Source: Camarhynchus parvulus (taxonomy: Eukaryota > Chordata > Aves > Passeriformes > Thraupidae). Taken from it: a DNA stretch of 64,000 nt. The first letter of the stretch is position 1. Every line of letters starts with the position of its first letter. The notes under the pieces are model-generated. The model was given only the letters and a program-made list of their open reading frames with translations. It had not been told where the DNA came from and ran no database searches. Positions 1 through 19,070 of this stretch are shown here, in pieces. The position numbers and the translations under genes are program-made. The stretch lies in the NCBI RefSeq assembly GCF_901933205.1, contig NC_044584.1, positions 13,805,001 through 13,869,000 on the forward strand, given 5' to 3'.

Positions 1-1682
1 TTCATAAATTCAGTGTAATGTTTTCTTTGTCTGGGGCTGCTGAAGCAGTATTTGAGGACTTACATCATCTTTAGGGTGTTGCTAATATTTCCAATGTTCA
101 AACAATTTGTAGTTAAGCTACAACTCAGAAAAAGTGTTGCAAATAGGACAGTTTGTTCTGTAAAATCCTAAAAAACACTGTAAGCTTCTAATGAGGTTTC
201 ACTTTGATGCATTAATTTTAAAACAAGGAAGAATTTTCTAGCAAACCCCAAAGAAAGAAATTCATTTGACCAATGATTCCTCTAGAGACCAAGGATTCTT
301 TCTAGCCCTCAATTTGCTCTAAAAGAAAATGATGAGCCATACAACACCTTGAATAATCACACAGCATAATTTCATATAGCTTCTTAGAGAATTTACCAAA
401 ACTATTTGCATGGTACAGTAACAGTCTCCTGTGGGATTATCTAGTAGAGTTTGTTAGGAAAGCAGATAATCCCTATAGTGAGCCAGGGGAGATAGGCACT
501 GGAAGGAGAGAAAACTAAGGAAACATCTATCTGTTTTAAAATCAAAACACAAAATGCAGGTTTTGCTTCCAGTTATTTCATCACTCATGAAATCAGTATA
601 GTAAATCAGACACCTAATGCTGTGACGGGCTATTTGTCCCTTCTCCCACAGAGGTGCTGTTTTACGTGATAAGGGACACAGGACACAGTTATTTTCTGGT
701 GCCTTAGAATGAAAATGCAATGGCTTGGACAATACAGCAACATTACAGAATTACTAAATTCAAAGGATCAGTTTTGCTGGCAGAACTGCCCTGAGAGGTG
801 CAAGAGGAGCTGCTGCAGGAGCTGAGGTCAATGATCTGGCAGGCAGGAGGATGTGAGACCTCCCAGCACTGCTGAGGCTTCTGTCAGTGACTTCTGGGAG
901 CTGCTTCTGAGTCAGAAGCCAGCTCTGTTTGAGTTACTGTTAATTCATGGCTTGGAAGCAGAAGTGCAGTTGATACAGGAAATGAAGTCAGGATCAGCTT
1001 CAGGTATGCACAGATTTAATAACTGTATCTCATGAGAGCTCTCAAAGGGAGCTCTCTCTTCATATCTCCTTGGAGTGTGAAAGCTCACTTCAGTATTTTA
1101 ATATTGCAGGCTATCGTGAGCCATACCATCAAATTGCAGGTGCCTATTCAGTTTTTTAGTGGCAGTCTACTGTACTTACTAGCACACTGTACAAGTGGTT
1201 TTAACACTACCAAGGCCAAAATATGACAATCAACATATTAACATCATTAGTCAGTACACCTTTCCTGCTTTACAATTATAATCCTACTAAGAACAGTGTG
1301 TCAGTTTTTCTTACCTATTAGGTATTGCTTTGTTCCAGTAAGTCTTGTGCAAAACTGCTTTCCAGTTGATATTTTTGAAAAGTTCACCTCAGTAGCTTCT
1401 GTACTGACTCAAGAACCTATTTAGTTAGATGTTTTGGAAAAGACTAGGAAGTTATTATTTCCAGGCTTATTTAATGCTAGTAGCTAGTCGGATCTACACG
1501 TGGCTGTGATTAATCAGATCTTCCTTGACTCTCCACTTAATACTAAGCTGTCCAGAATATTTCCCCCCATTATTGTGAAACCCTTACCCCTATCCTGAAG
1601 TTTGGTTGTCTTGTTTCACTTCTTTATCTCTGCTGCATAATCCACGTGCATTTTAAATTAAGGCACGAAAAATATTTATCAT
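1..1682. other. Intergenic DNA upstream of TVP23A
   Basis: AT-rich sequence with short open frames only. None resembles a known protein. In human DNA the next gene on this side of TVP23A is CIITA, divergently transcribed; I looked for CIITA-like coding sequence on the - strand and found none. One leucine-rich open frame around 835-1012 (+), followed by a good donor, is discussed under findings. Confidence 0.6.
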
Positions 1683-2075
1683 GGAATCATAGAATATCCT
1701 GAGTTAGTAGTGACCCACAAGGATTATTGAGTCCAACTCTTGGCCCTGCACAGGACAGCCCAAGGTCACACCCTCAGAATTTTGTCCAAACACTTCTTGA
1801 GGTCTGTCAGGCTTGGTGCTGTGACCAGTGCCCTGGGGAGCCTCTTCTGTGCCCAGCCACCCTCTCGAGGAAGAACCTTTTCCTAATATCCAAGCTAAAT
1901 CTCCCCTGACACAACTCCAGGCCATTCGCTCGGGTCCTGTCACTGATCACCACAGAGAAGGGATCGGTGTCTGCCCGTTCCTTCCTCTTGTGAGGATGTT
2001 GAAGACCACACTGTGGTGCTCGCTCAGCTCCTCCAGGCTGAACGAGCCGAGTGACCTCAGCCGCCCTCAGGGTCC
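1683..2075 (-). mobile_element. CR1 LINE 3' fragment, antisense
   Basis: Read on the - strand this is the 3' end of a CR1 non-LTR retrotransposon. On the + strand it opens with a GGAATCATAGAAT-like terminal motif, followed by the usual reverse-complement CR1 text: 'gagtccaactcttggccctg', a stretch about a cluster of failing columns 'cttgaggtctgtcaggcttg', and 'ctcctccaggctgaacgagc' near the end. It is 5'-truncated, as most CR1 copies are, and encodes nothing intact. Its inner end runs into the TVP23A CpG island. The 5' limit is approximate because the sequence grades into GC-rich promoter DNA. Confidence 0.85.
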
Positions 2076-2371
2076 GCGTTACCTGCACTGAGCCAGGGGC
2101 ACACGCGCGGTGCTGTGGAGCCACCCCTGCCCTCACAGCTGGCCCCCACACTGGCACAGAGCCGCGGGCAGCGGGGACAGCACCGGCCGGCTGGGGGCCG
2201 GTGACACGCAGCTGTGCTCTCATATTTTACACCTTCGTTCACCTTTCCCTCTACTCCTTCTTCCTTTCAGGGTTTGTATTCAGCATGAGACCCCAGCGGC
2301 CCTGACCCGGCCGGTGCGTGTGGCGAGCCCGCGGGGCGGATAGCTGACCGCGCTGAGGGCCAGGGGCGGCC

Positions 2372-2455
2372 GGCCGGGGCTCCTGAGGCCCCTCACACTG
2401 CTAAAGCCCGCCCGGCCGGGGCTCTGGTGGCCCCTCACGCTGCTAAAGCCCGCCC
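2372..2455. repeat. 42-bp tandem duplication in the TVP23A promoter
   Basis: Two adjacent 42-bp copies, each starting ggccggggct and ending taaagcccgccc, differ at only a few positions (for example cacactg against cacgctg). They lie about 200-290 bp upstream of the TVP23A start codon. A third partial copy begins at 2456 and then diverges. Confidence 0.9.
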
Positions 2456-2658
2456 GGCCGCTCTGGCCCCGGCCACAGGCACCCCGCTGCAGGGCCGCAG
2501 GGAGGAGCAGATGTCCCCGGGGTCTCCCGGGCGGTGCCCGGTCAGGCGCAGCCGCCGCGGGCTGTGGCGAGGGGCAGCCCCGCTCCAGGCGCGCAGGGCC
2601 GGCCGGAGCCCGGCCCCTTTTCCCGGGGCCAGCTGCGGGCCTGGAGCCGCGGGCCGGG

Positions 2659-11935
<9,277 letters not shown>

Positions 11936-12526
11936 CCAAATAAGGAAGAGTAAAGGATGAGCAGTAAAAAAAGTAATTCATGAAAGTTGTTCTTCATGGG
12001 AAGATATTTACATAAAGCTCTTCTAGAATTATGCCTGCATGAAATAAAGTCATTTGTGTTTGAGTCTTTAGATCCTGGAAGGTTTAAAGCCTTTGTTACT
12101 TAAAAGCTTCACCAAAAAGTTGTTTGTGTGAGCACAGACAGTGCTCATGGTTTACAAGGAGCATACTGCTTTCAGAAAAGTTGCCAACCAACTTCAAACT
12201 GTTGGATTATCTTAACCAGAAATTACATGTAATAAATTTGTTTAACTGTAAATGATTTGTTTAACTATGGAACTACAATAAACAAAACCAAACTGCCTTT
12301 CCCTCTTGTACACAATATTGTTTTTTCAGACCTTTGAAACTACAAATACAAGGGGCCTCTTTGTTATTAAAAATACTGAATGTTAATTTTTAATGTTCAG
12401 GCTTAAGGTCAAATAAAAGAAAACAGAAGTCACGAACCATGTTCACCCACTACTTATGTGAAGATATGTAGAACTACACCGTTATGTATAGCTAAAAATT
12501 TAATCTTGTTTTGATACCTGTAAAAA

Positions 12527-12536
12527 AATAAATAAA
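12527..12536 (+). terminator. Tandem polyadenylation signals of TVP23A
   Basis: Two overlapping AATAAA hexamers (12527-12532 and 12531-12536) lie about 590 bp after the TVP23A stop codon and are followed by a GT-containing stretch. Earlier hexamers at 12043-12048 and 12277-12282 could give shorter 3' UTRs. Sequence alone cannot say which is used. Confidence 0.6.
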
Positions 12537-12897
12537 GCAGTGCACATGTACTATAATATTACCCCAGCTTTCACTCTAGACACAGATCTTTTCCAATGAA
12601 AGGAGACATTTAAATGATGTTATTCTGGGAGAGGGAAGGGGCATTACTGCTCACCCTTGTGCAGCAGGCAGAACCAAGGCTGCTGCACATGCCCCAACCT
12701 CCTAAGTAAAATGTGGTTGTTTTCTCACCTCTTCAACTGCTACCTTCACAGTCAGGTTATTGGTACCATGACACTGGAGGCAGAATGCACTTGATAATCC
12801 AGATGCAGACTCATTTTCACAGCTTTCTAGTGAGGGAAGAACTACACGAATGTTGAGCTTTTGGAAAAAACATAGGCAAGAGCCTTTATATTAAGAA

Positions 12898-12903
12898 TTT
12901 ATT
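12898..12903 (-). terminator. Polyadenylation signal of NUBP1
   Basis: TTTATT on the + strand is AATAAA on the - strand, about 95 bp after the NUBP1 stop codon. If used, cleavage would fall near 12.88 kb, leaving only about 330 bp between the ends of NUBP1 and TVP23A. Confidence 0.6.
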
Positions 12904-12998
12904 TGCAATATACAAAAAGAATACATTCCTTTAATAAATCAAGGCATAAGTTACTTTTCTATAATTAGACATGAGCTACGTTTTTGTTCCACTTACAA

Positions 12999-15900
12999 TT
13001 ACATTATCTTTTCTTCTTGCAAATGGTGTTGTTCACAGTATTCCTGAATTCCTGCAAAGATGGAGAAAAAGTAATGTAAGTACTATTTCACTTGTATATC
13101 TGGAATTTGTTGTTGCTGCATCTCTCCCCTGTGGTTACAAGTATCTGAAGTTGGGCCTTCCTTACACTGAAAGTAGTTTTAGGATTATTTTAAACAGCAC
13201 AGCACCAACTGTTTAGGGAGTTTTTGCAAGGGGTTTTTGTGTAATTACAGTTAGAAGTGGAGGCATTGGTCAGTCAGTTGCCTCCCACTGGGTTATGGTG
13301 AGCACTCCTCCACACCTGCTCGAGAGCCTCAGAAGGTTTCTCTGAGCACAAGGACACCCCATCTCTGAAAATGAAAGTCTGACTTCTCTGAAATCAAATG
13401 TTGAAACCAGTTATCACATACAATTTCATTATCACTTTAGCAGAAGTGATGCCCAGAAGCAAACACGATCTTTGCACCTGCTACTTTCAGAATTGCTGAG
13501 TCCCTTTCCTGATTTTATTCTTTGTGGAACAGTTACACAAGCCTGTGTAACACCTTTGTATAGTGCAGCAGTGCTCAGAACCGAGGGGATTCATTTGCAC
13601 AGTGATTCTCAGACTCACTTTGAATGATCTTCCTGTAAGACAATGTAGCGGGGGACTCGGGTGCTTCAGCCAAGAAAGACTGGCCGCTGTCACAACTTTT
13701 TCCTTGAAGGACAGAGAAAAAACACAGAAACAAAGCAACAGGAAAAGATGAGTTTTTCTGGTTTTTAGGCTTTATCCTGTTCCAGTTACACCTTTTCAAA
13801 CAGCCACCTGCATCTATTCCTTTTAGGAAGCCCTGAAGTCAGTAACAGGACTAGAAATACAGTGTACAGTTTGACAGAGGAATAGTACTAGCAGAAACCT
13901 TCAGCTGGAAGTACTGAGCTGTTCCTTGATGTCATTAATTCAGGTATTAATTGGTAACAGTTAGCGGGCAAAGAACCACACCTCCTCATGACCCACAAGA
14001 GAATTTGGGCAATGCCAGTAACAGTGAGGTTAAAGCACTGGTTTTAATGCTTAACATATACAAAATACTCTTCTTTGAAGTGGTTATGATTTCATTCAGT
14101 TTGCATTTCCAGGTGACTACACCAAAGAGAAAAACGTTATATTTCAGATATGATTACAGAGCTGAAAAGATGTAGCATGTAATCTTAACTGATTAAGGAA
14201 AAGTTAAGGAAATTACCGCAGCACTTCCCACATTCTACACCAAGCTATAGTCATAGTTCCAGTGACTTTTGATTCAAAAAAACATTCTACCTAAAAGTGC
14301 TAAGAGACATCAGTGCCCACATCAGGGTTTTGCAGAAGTAACATGAGTATAGGAGGAACAACTTGCTTTAAGTGCAGTGCAATAAGTGACTTTACCTATC
14401 TGTGGATCCAGAGGCACTTTACCCAGGAGAGAAACACTCAAGTTCTGGCACATCTTCTCTGCACCACCAGTAGTTGGGGGAAAGATCTGAGATTCATTCT
14501 GGGACAACAAGAAAATCAGAGTTAAAATACTGCAATTCTGAGTCAAGGGCATTTTTAGAGCAATGTTTGCTATCCAAGAAACGCCAAGGAAAGAACACTG
14601 TAACACACAGCCAGCCCTACCTTACACTTGGGACACACAAAGCCACTCATGTTCTCCACCACACCTATGATGGGCAGCTTCACCTTGCGGCAGAAGTTGA
14701 TCTCCTTCCGAACATCCTGAAGTGACACTTCCTACAAATAACAGCAAACACTTGTATTTCAACTGTTCATGCTAAATGCATTCAGTAATCTCCTTAGAGC
14801 TACTTTATAATGAATTATTATTGCTGCCTTAATGTTTTTAGGAACACAAACCTGTGCTATGAGCTCTATCAACAGAGCAGGTACAACACTTCAAGCCTAC
14901 TGGGTGTGGTTCTGTTTTGAAATCTGACTCTAGTCAACATTCACCCATATTTGGGTTTTTTATCTCCTATGTTCATCTCATATCTTCTTTAAATGGAACT
15001 TTTTCATATTTTCATCTTACAGAAGGACCCTTGGTATTCTCCACAGAGTGAAGACAAGAACCACCAGGCTTACACTAGTTACCTTTTTTCCAATTAAATT
15101 TAAAATATCTTATTCTCTCCTCAGAGTTTTCATGTATATGACTCACCTCATCCATTCTCCTGTTCCCTTCCTCCTTCACCACCTCTCTGGTATTGTCCTC
15201 AACACTTTGCTTCCTTTATGTGTTATCCTTTCTGCTGTTGTAGAAATACTTCATGTCACATGCTAGTTTGAGCTCCTGTTCTGTTCCAAACCAGACATGA
15301 AAACCTCTGTTTGAACTGCGTGTGTTTTTAGTTTCAGTCTTCCAGGGGCTGATTTCTCTTTTAAAAATGCACATGACAAAGCTGACTACTTTGGTGGGTC
15401 ACCTGGAGGTGACAGGCTACTTCACAGGTGTCAGAGAGTGCACAGCTTATCACTTAAAGCTTCTAACAAACATTCTTCTGAACATTAAGCTGTTGGTGAG
15501 TAAATTACAGATCCAAAACGGTGTTAAGTCTGATTCTGAAGGAGGAAATGACACACTGCATTTCCTTTCACCACACCCGTCTCAACAGCTTTTGATTGTG
15601 AGCTGCTGTGGTTTAGTGACCCATGTGGATCCCCATCCAGCTCCCCTGAGACCTAACCCACAGACCAGCCAGCTGCAGGGGCAGCACAACAAAGTCATTT
15701 CCCTGAGATTCTGTACCCTTAGATTTCTGTGATCAACAGCCTGGAATCCAAGGACTGCCTTTAAGTGCCGTGATGCTTCCCTGGTGGGTTTTGGCTCACA
15801 CCTGGGGGGTGGTGACGATGACAGCGCCGTCGATGCGGGAGGCACTGAGGTACTGCACGATGGACAGGTGCTCATCCGATGTTCCTGGGGGCGTGTCCAC

Positions 15901-18534
15901 GATCAGGTAATCCACTTCACCCCAGTCCACATCACGCAGAAACTGCTTGATCAGCCCTACAGGAAAGGAGAATGTGGAAGACAAAAAGGTATCTTCCTGT
16001 ATTTTAAATTTCTGGGTCTTAGCTAACTACCCTATCTACATTACTAAACATATTACCACACTTGAAACCTTTCAAGTATGTAAATTACTGTTGAAAACAC
16101 TCAATACATACCATTCTTTTTTGGTCCTCTCCAGATGACAGCATCATCAGGACTACTAAGCAAGAATCCTACTGACATGACACCTAAGTTTTCTTCAACA
16201 TACTGAAAGAGAAGCAGAGAAACGTAAGCAGTGAAGAAAGTGAAGAAACGTAAGCAGTGAAGAAAGACTAGAGAAACAAACTCTGAACCCCTATTTTACA
16301 GAAAAAGATAAAAGCAGAGAACTTTATCTTTTATCAATGGGCATTAAAAACTGCATCCTGTGCAACACTTACCAACTATACTAAGAATGAAAAAATGAAA
16401 TTGTTACAGCAGTTTATGGAATTGTTGGAGACAACAGAAGGATAAAAGCAGCTTTCTCTCTCAGCACCAGCTGCCTTTCTAACAGCCTGCACACTACATG
16501 GGATCTTTAGACAACCAACAGTACTGCAAAACCTTCTTTGCATATTCCAAAGATTCGTAAGGTTTGTCTTGGGTGCAAGATACTACTTGGCTGTCATAGA
16601 AGACATGACCCACTACAGCATGTTACTCCAAAATAACAAACCTGAGTAATTTATATTTATTGCCCATATTGCAAAGTCAGTAAACACAAGGTAATAAAAC
16701 AATTCTAGAAATACCGTACTACTGTTATTAAGAAATTTAACACTCTCATCTACATAGTCTATATCCCGATTCTATACGATATGTATCTTGATTTTATAGA
16801 TCTATTCTATATTCTATAAAATCTGGAAATACATTCTATAGTGTTCTCTAGATATCCTCTAAAACATGGATATACGTTATATAGATCTACAGAATCTGGA
16901 CATACAGACTCTGTAGATTCTATGCCCTATATCTGCAGATTCTATAGAATCTGGATATTTAAGTCTTTAGAAGAAGAATTAACAAGAGTACTCCCTGCTC
17001 CTCCCTCACTCATTTTTCACTGTAGAAGATGGTGCCCAACCCAAACACACCCAATGAACTTTCTGAAACAACAGCAGCAACTCACCACTGGAGACCATCC
17101 AGATCCACTCTGATGAACCTGAAAATTGAAGTGATACACAAAAGCTGCAATAGCAACAAATGTTACACAAAACGTGAACGCAACTCAAATCTGGGCAAAG
17201 AGCTCTCCTGCCTGCAGGAACAATCCTGCTTTTGGGGGGCAGCTGAGGTAAAAATGCAAGAGCACCAGATCTCCATTAATAAGTGAACAACAACTGTTCA
17301 ACCCTTATGTAAGTTTACTCATTATTTGCATTTGTAAGAAATATTCAAAGGCTGATAAAGCGCATCACGCTAATATTACTCGTGTAGTAGTTTCAAGTAG
17401 TCAGCATTATGTGGCTGACATGCAATGAAAGTTGGTTTGCAGAACTGCTCATCCTGAAAGCAGATGACTCTTTTGCAAAATATGTTATGCTGAACTTCTA
17501 CATCTCACCTCATTTCCCTACCACTGCCCCACATTTCCCATTATGCACTCCTTTTAGAAGCTCTACATCCAAAAAACCTGAATATGCTAATGAAAAACTG
17601 AGAAAAAAAAAATCCCTTGAACAAGATGCTTGAGCATTCACCCACCTGTTCTCCTTCTAGACCCATAATTTTAGGAATCGATGGCCCACAGAGATCTATG
17701 TCCAGCAGAGCAACCTGGAAAACAAACCAGCCAACCTGCCCCACTGGAAACACGGTAGCACAGGGCTGTTTCTAATGGTAATCTCGTGCAATTAAATCAC
17801 CCCAGCAAGACTCATCCAGGAAAGTCAAACATTAACGAGCAGGGACACACGATCGGTACCGCAGGGACTCGGCCCTGCACTCCCGCCGCCCGTCCTGTCC
17901 GTGCCCTCTGCCCACCTGCTTGGTCTCGTCCGCCGCCAGCCCGTGCGCCAGGAGGGCGCTGAAGGTGCTCTTGCCCACTCCGCCCTTCCCGGACAGCACC
18001 AGCACCGTGTGCCGCACCGCCCGCAGCCGCGCCCGCAGCTCCGCCGCCTCCGCTGCGGAGACACCGCGCGGTCAGCGCACCCACACCGCGCCCCTCGAGC
18101 CGGCCCCGCGCCCCTCAAGCCGGCCCCGCGCCCCTCGAGCTCCACCGCTTCCCCCCGAGCCGGCACCGCACCCCCCGAGCCGGCACCGCGCCCCCCGAGC
18201 CGGCACCGCGCCCCTCGAGCTCCACCGCTTCCCCCGAGCCGGCACCGCGCCCCCGAGCCGGCACCGCGCCCCCGAGCCGGCACCGCGCCCCTCCTCTGCC
18301 GCCCCCTCACGGCCGCTGCACTCACCCGGGTCCGGCCCGGCCGCGCCGGCCGCGCACAGCCCCTGGTTGGGGCATCCCTGGCAGGCGGCCGCCCTTCCCG
18401 CCTGGGCGCTGCCGGTCCCGGGGCACTCTGCAAAGGACAGCGAGAGCTGGGCCGCGAGTGCCGTGGGCGGGAGACCCGTCCCGCCCCGTCCGACCCCGCC
18501 GCTCACCCTCCGGTGCGCCCGGCGCCTCCGCCAT
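12999..18534 (-). CDS. NUBP1: NUBP1, cytosolic Fe-S cluster assembly factor (11 exons)
   Basis: NUBP1 (yeast Nbp35) is a Mrp/MinD-family P-loop NTPase that forms the scaffold for cytosolic iron-sulfur cluster assembly, usually with NUBP2. Coding exons in reading order: 18534-18507, 18427-18326, 18052-17916, 17714-17646, 17118-17086, 16202-16112, 15956-15802, 14731-14621, 14498-14396, 13702-13619 and 13051-12999. All junctions are GT/AG and phases agree. The joined frame is open for 321 residues (about 320 in human). Visible motifs: an N-terminal cluster site C11-X13-C25-X2-C28-X5-C34, deviant Walker A GKGGVGKS (65-72), switch I around DIDLCGPS (94-101), switch [13 protein letters not shown] (173-183), and the essential CPKC pair C238/C241. 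Nothing required is missing. The N-terminal 10 residues ([10 protein letters not shown]) and the tail ([17 protein letters not shown]) differ from human, as expected for the least conserved ends. The start codon has G at -3 and G at +4. The gene is transcribed towards TVP23A. Confidence 0.97.
16219..16266. repeat. 26-bp tandem duplication in NUBP1 intron 5
   Basis: The 22-base string gaaacgtaagcagtgaagaa(ag) occurs twice with a 26-bp period, 17 bp upstream (on the coding strand) of the exon 6 acceptor at 16203. It is small and probably a recent slippage event, but it occupies the likely branch-point region of that intron. Confidence 0.85.
16738..16965. repeat. Degenerate AT-rich palindromic repeat in NUBP1 intron 5
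   Basis: Repeated variants of the strings attctata, agaatctgg and tagatct, in both orientations. They include an 18-bp perfect palindrome at 16936-16953 (CAGATTCTATAGAATCTG). Copies are diverged and spacing is irregular, so this looks like an old expanded array rather than a clean tandem repeat. It produces no coding sequence. Confidence 0.75.
18081..18295. repeat. 20-bp GC-rich minisatellite filling NUBP1 intron 2
   Basis: About 10-11 copies of a 19-20-bp unit such as cggcaccgcgccccccgagc. A variant beginning tccaccgctt appears at 18141 and again at 18221, exactly 80 bp apart, so there is a four-unit higher-order repeat. Intron 2 spans 18053-18325, so the array makes up most of it. On the NUBP1 coding strand the units carry runs of four to six G. 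Confidence 0.92.
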
Positions 18535-18646
18535 AGCGCTGCGTCACTTCCGCCATCGCCGCCGCCGGGGGCGGGGCCTCGCGCCTGCGGTGCTCACCCG
18601 CTGCCGCCGGGGGGCGCTGCCGCCGAGGGCTCGGGTGAGCCGGGGA

Positions 18647-18807
18647 ACCAGTGAGGGAGCTGGTGACACCTCAGAGCTCCGGTGACACCAGTGAGGGACC
18701 CGGTAACACCCCAGAGCGCCGGTGACGTAACTGAGGGAGCCAGTGACACCACGAGAGCCCTGGTGACACCAGTGAGGGACCGGGTGACACGCCGGGGCCC
18801 CGGTGAC
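18647..18807. repeat. 40-bp tandem repeat upstream of NUBP1
   Basis: Four copies of a 40-bp unit (18647-18686, 18687-18726, 18727-18767 and 18768-18807), each beginning with accagtgaggga or a variant and ending ggtgac. They begin 113 bp upstream of the NUBP1 start codon, in the presumed promoter. The third copy is 41 bp and the most diverged. A truncated fifth copy may follow. Confidence 0.9.
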
Positions 18808-18939
18808 ACACGAGAGCCCCCGTGCCCTCCCGGAGCTGTGTTGCGGCGGGCTCTGCCCGGCTCACCGGCGCTGCGCGCAGCCCGCGCACTGGAGCTGCCT
18901 GAGGCAGCGGCGATGGCCGGGGAAGGGCGCAGAACCGGG

Positions 18940-18978
18940 CCGGTACCGCAGGCCGGTACCGCAGGCCGGTACCGCAGG
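18940..18978. repeat. 13-bp triplicated repeat
   Basis: Three perfect copies of ccggtaccgcagg in the outer part of the NUBP1 CpG island. Each copy contains a GGTACC palindrome. Confidence 0.9.
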
Positions 18979-19070
18979 CCGGGCGGGCCCGGGGCCGTGC
19001 CCGCTCGGCCGCTGCAGGAGCCGCGCTCCAGCCTTGAGCCCGCTCCGGGCACGGCGCTGGCCCGCTGCCG

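Larger units (their letters stand above)
17830..19070. promoter_or_regulatory. CpG island and promoter region of NUBP1
   Basis: Very GC- and CpG-rich DNA covering NUBP1 coding exons 1-3 and about 500 bp upstream of the start codon at 18534. No TATA box is apparent. The island holds three separate minisatellites (18081-18295, 18647-18807 and 18940-18978). Long open frames on both strands here are by-products of GC-rich sequence with few stop codons. Divergent transcription towards + is possible but no gene start is recognisable. Confidence 0.8.

Noticed and set aside
17825..18654. Open frames of 144-244 codons on both strands over the NUBP1 island
   Set aside because: Minisatellite translations and shadows of NUBP1 exons 1-3. 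The real exons are short and joined by splicing.
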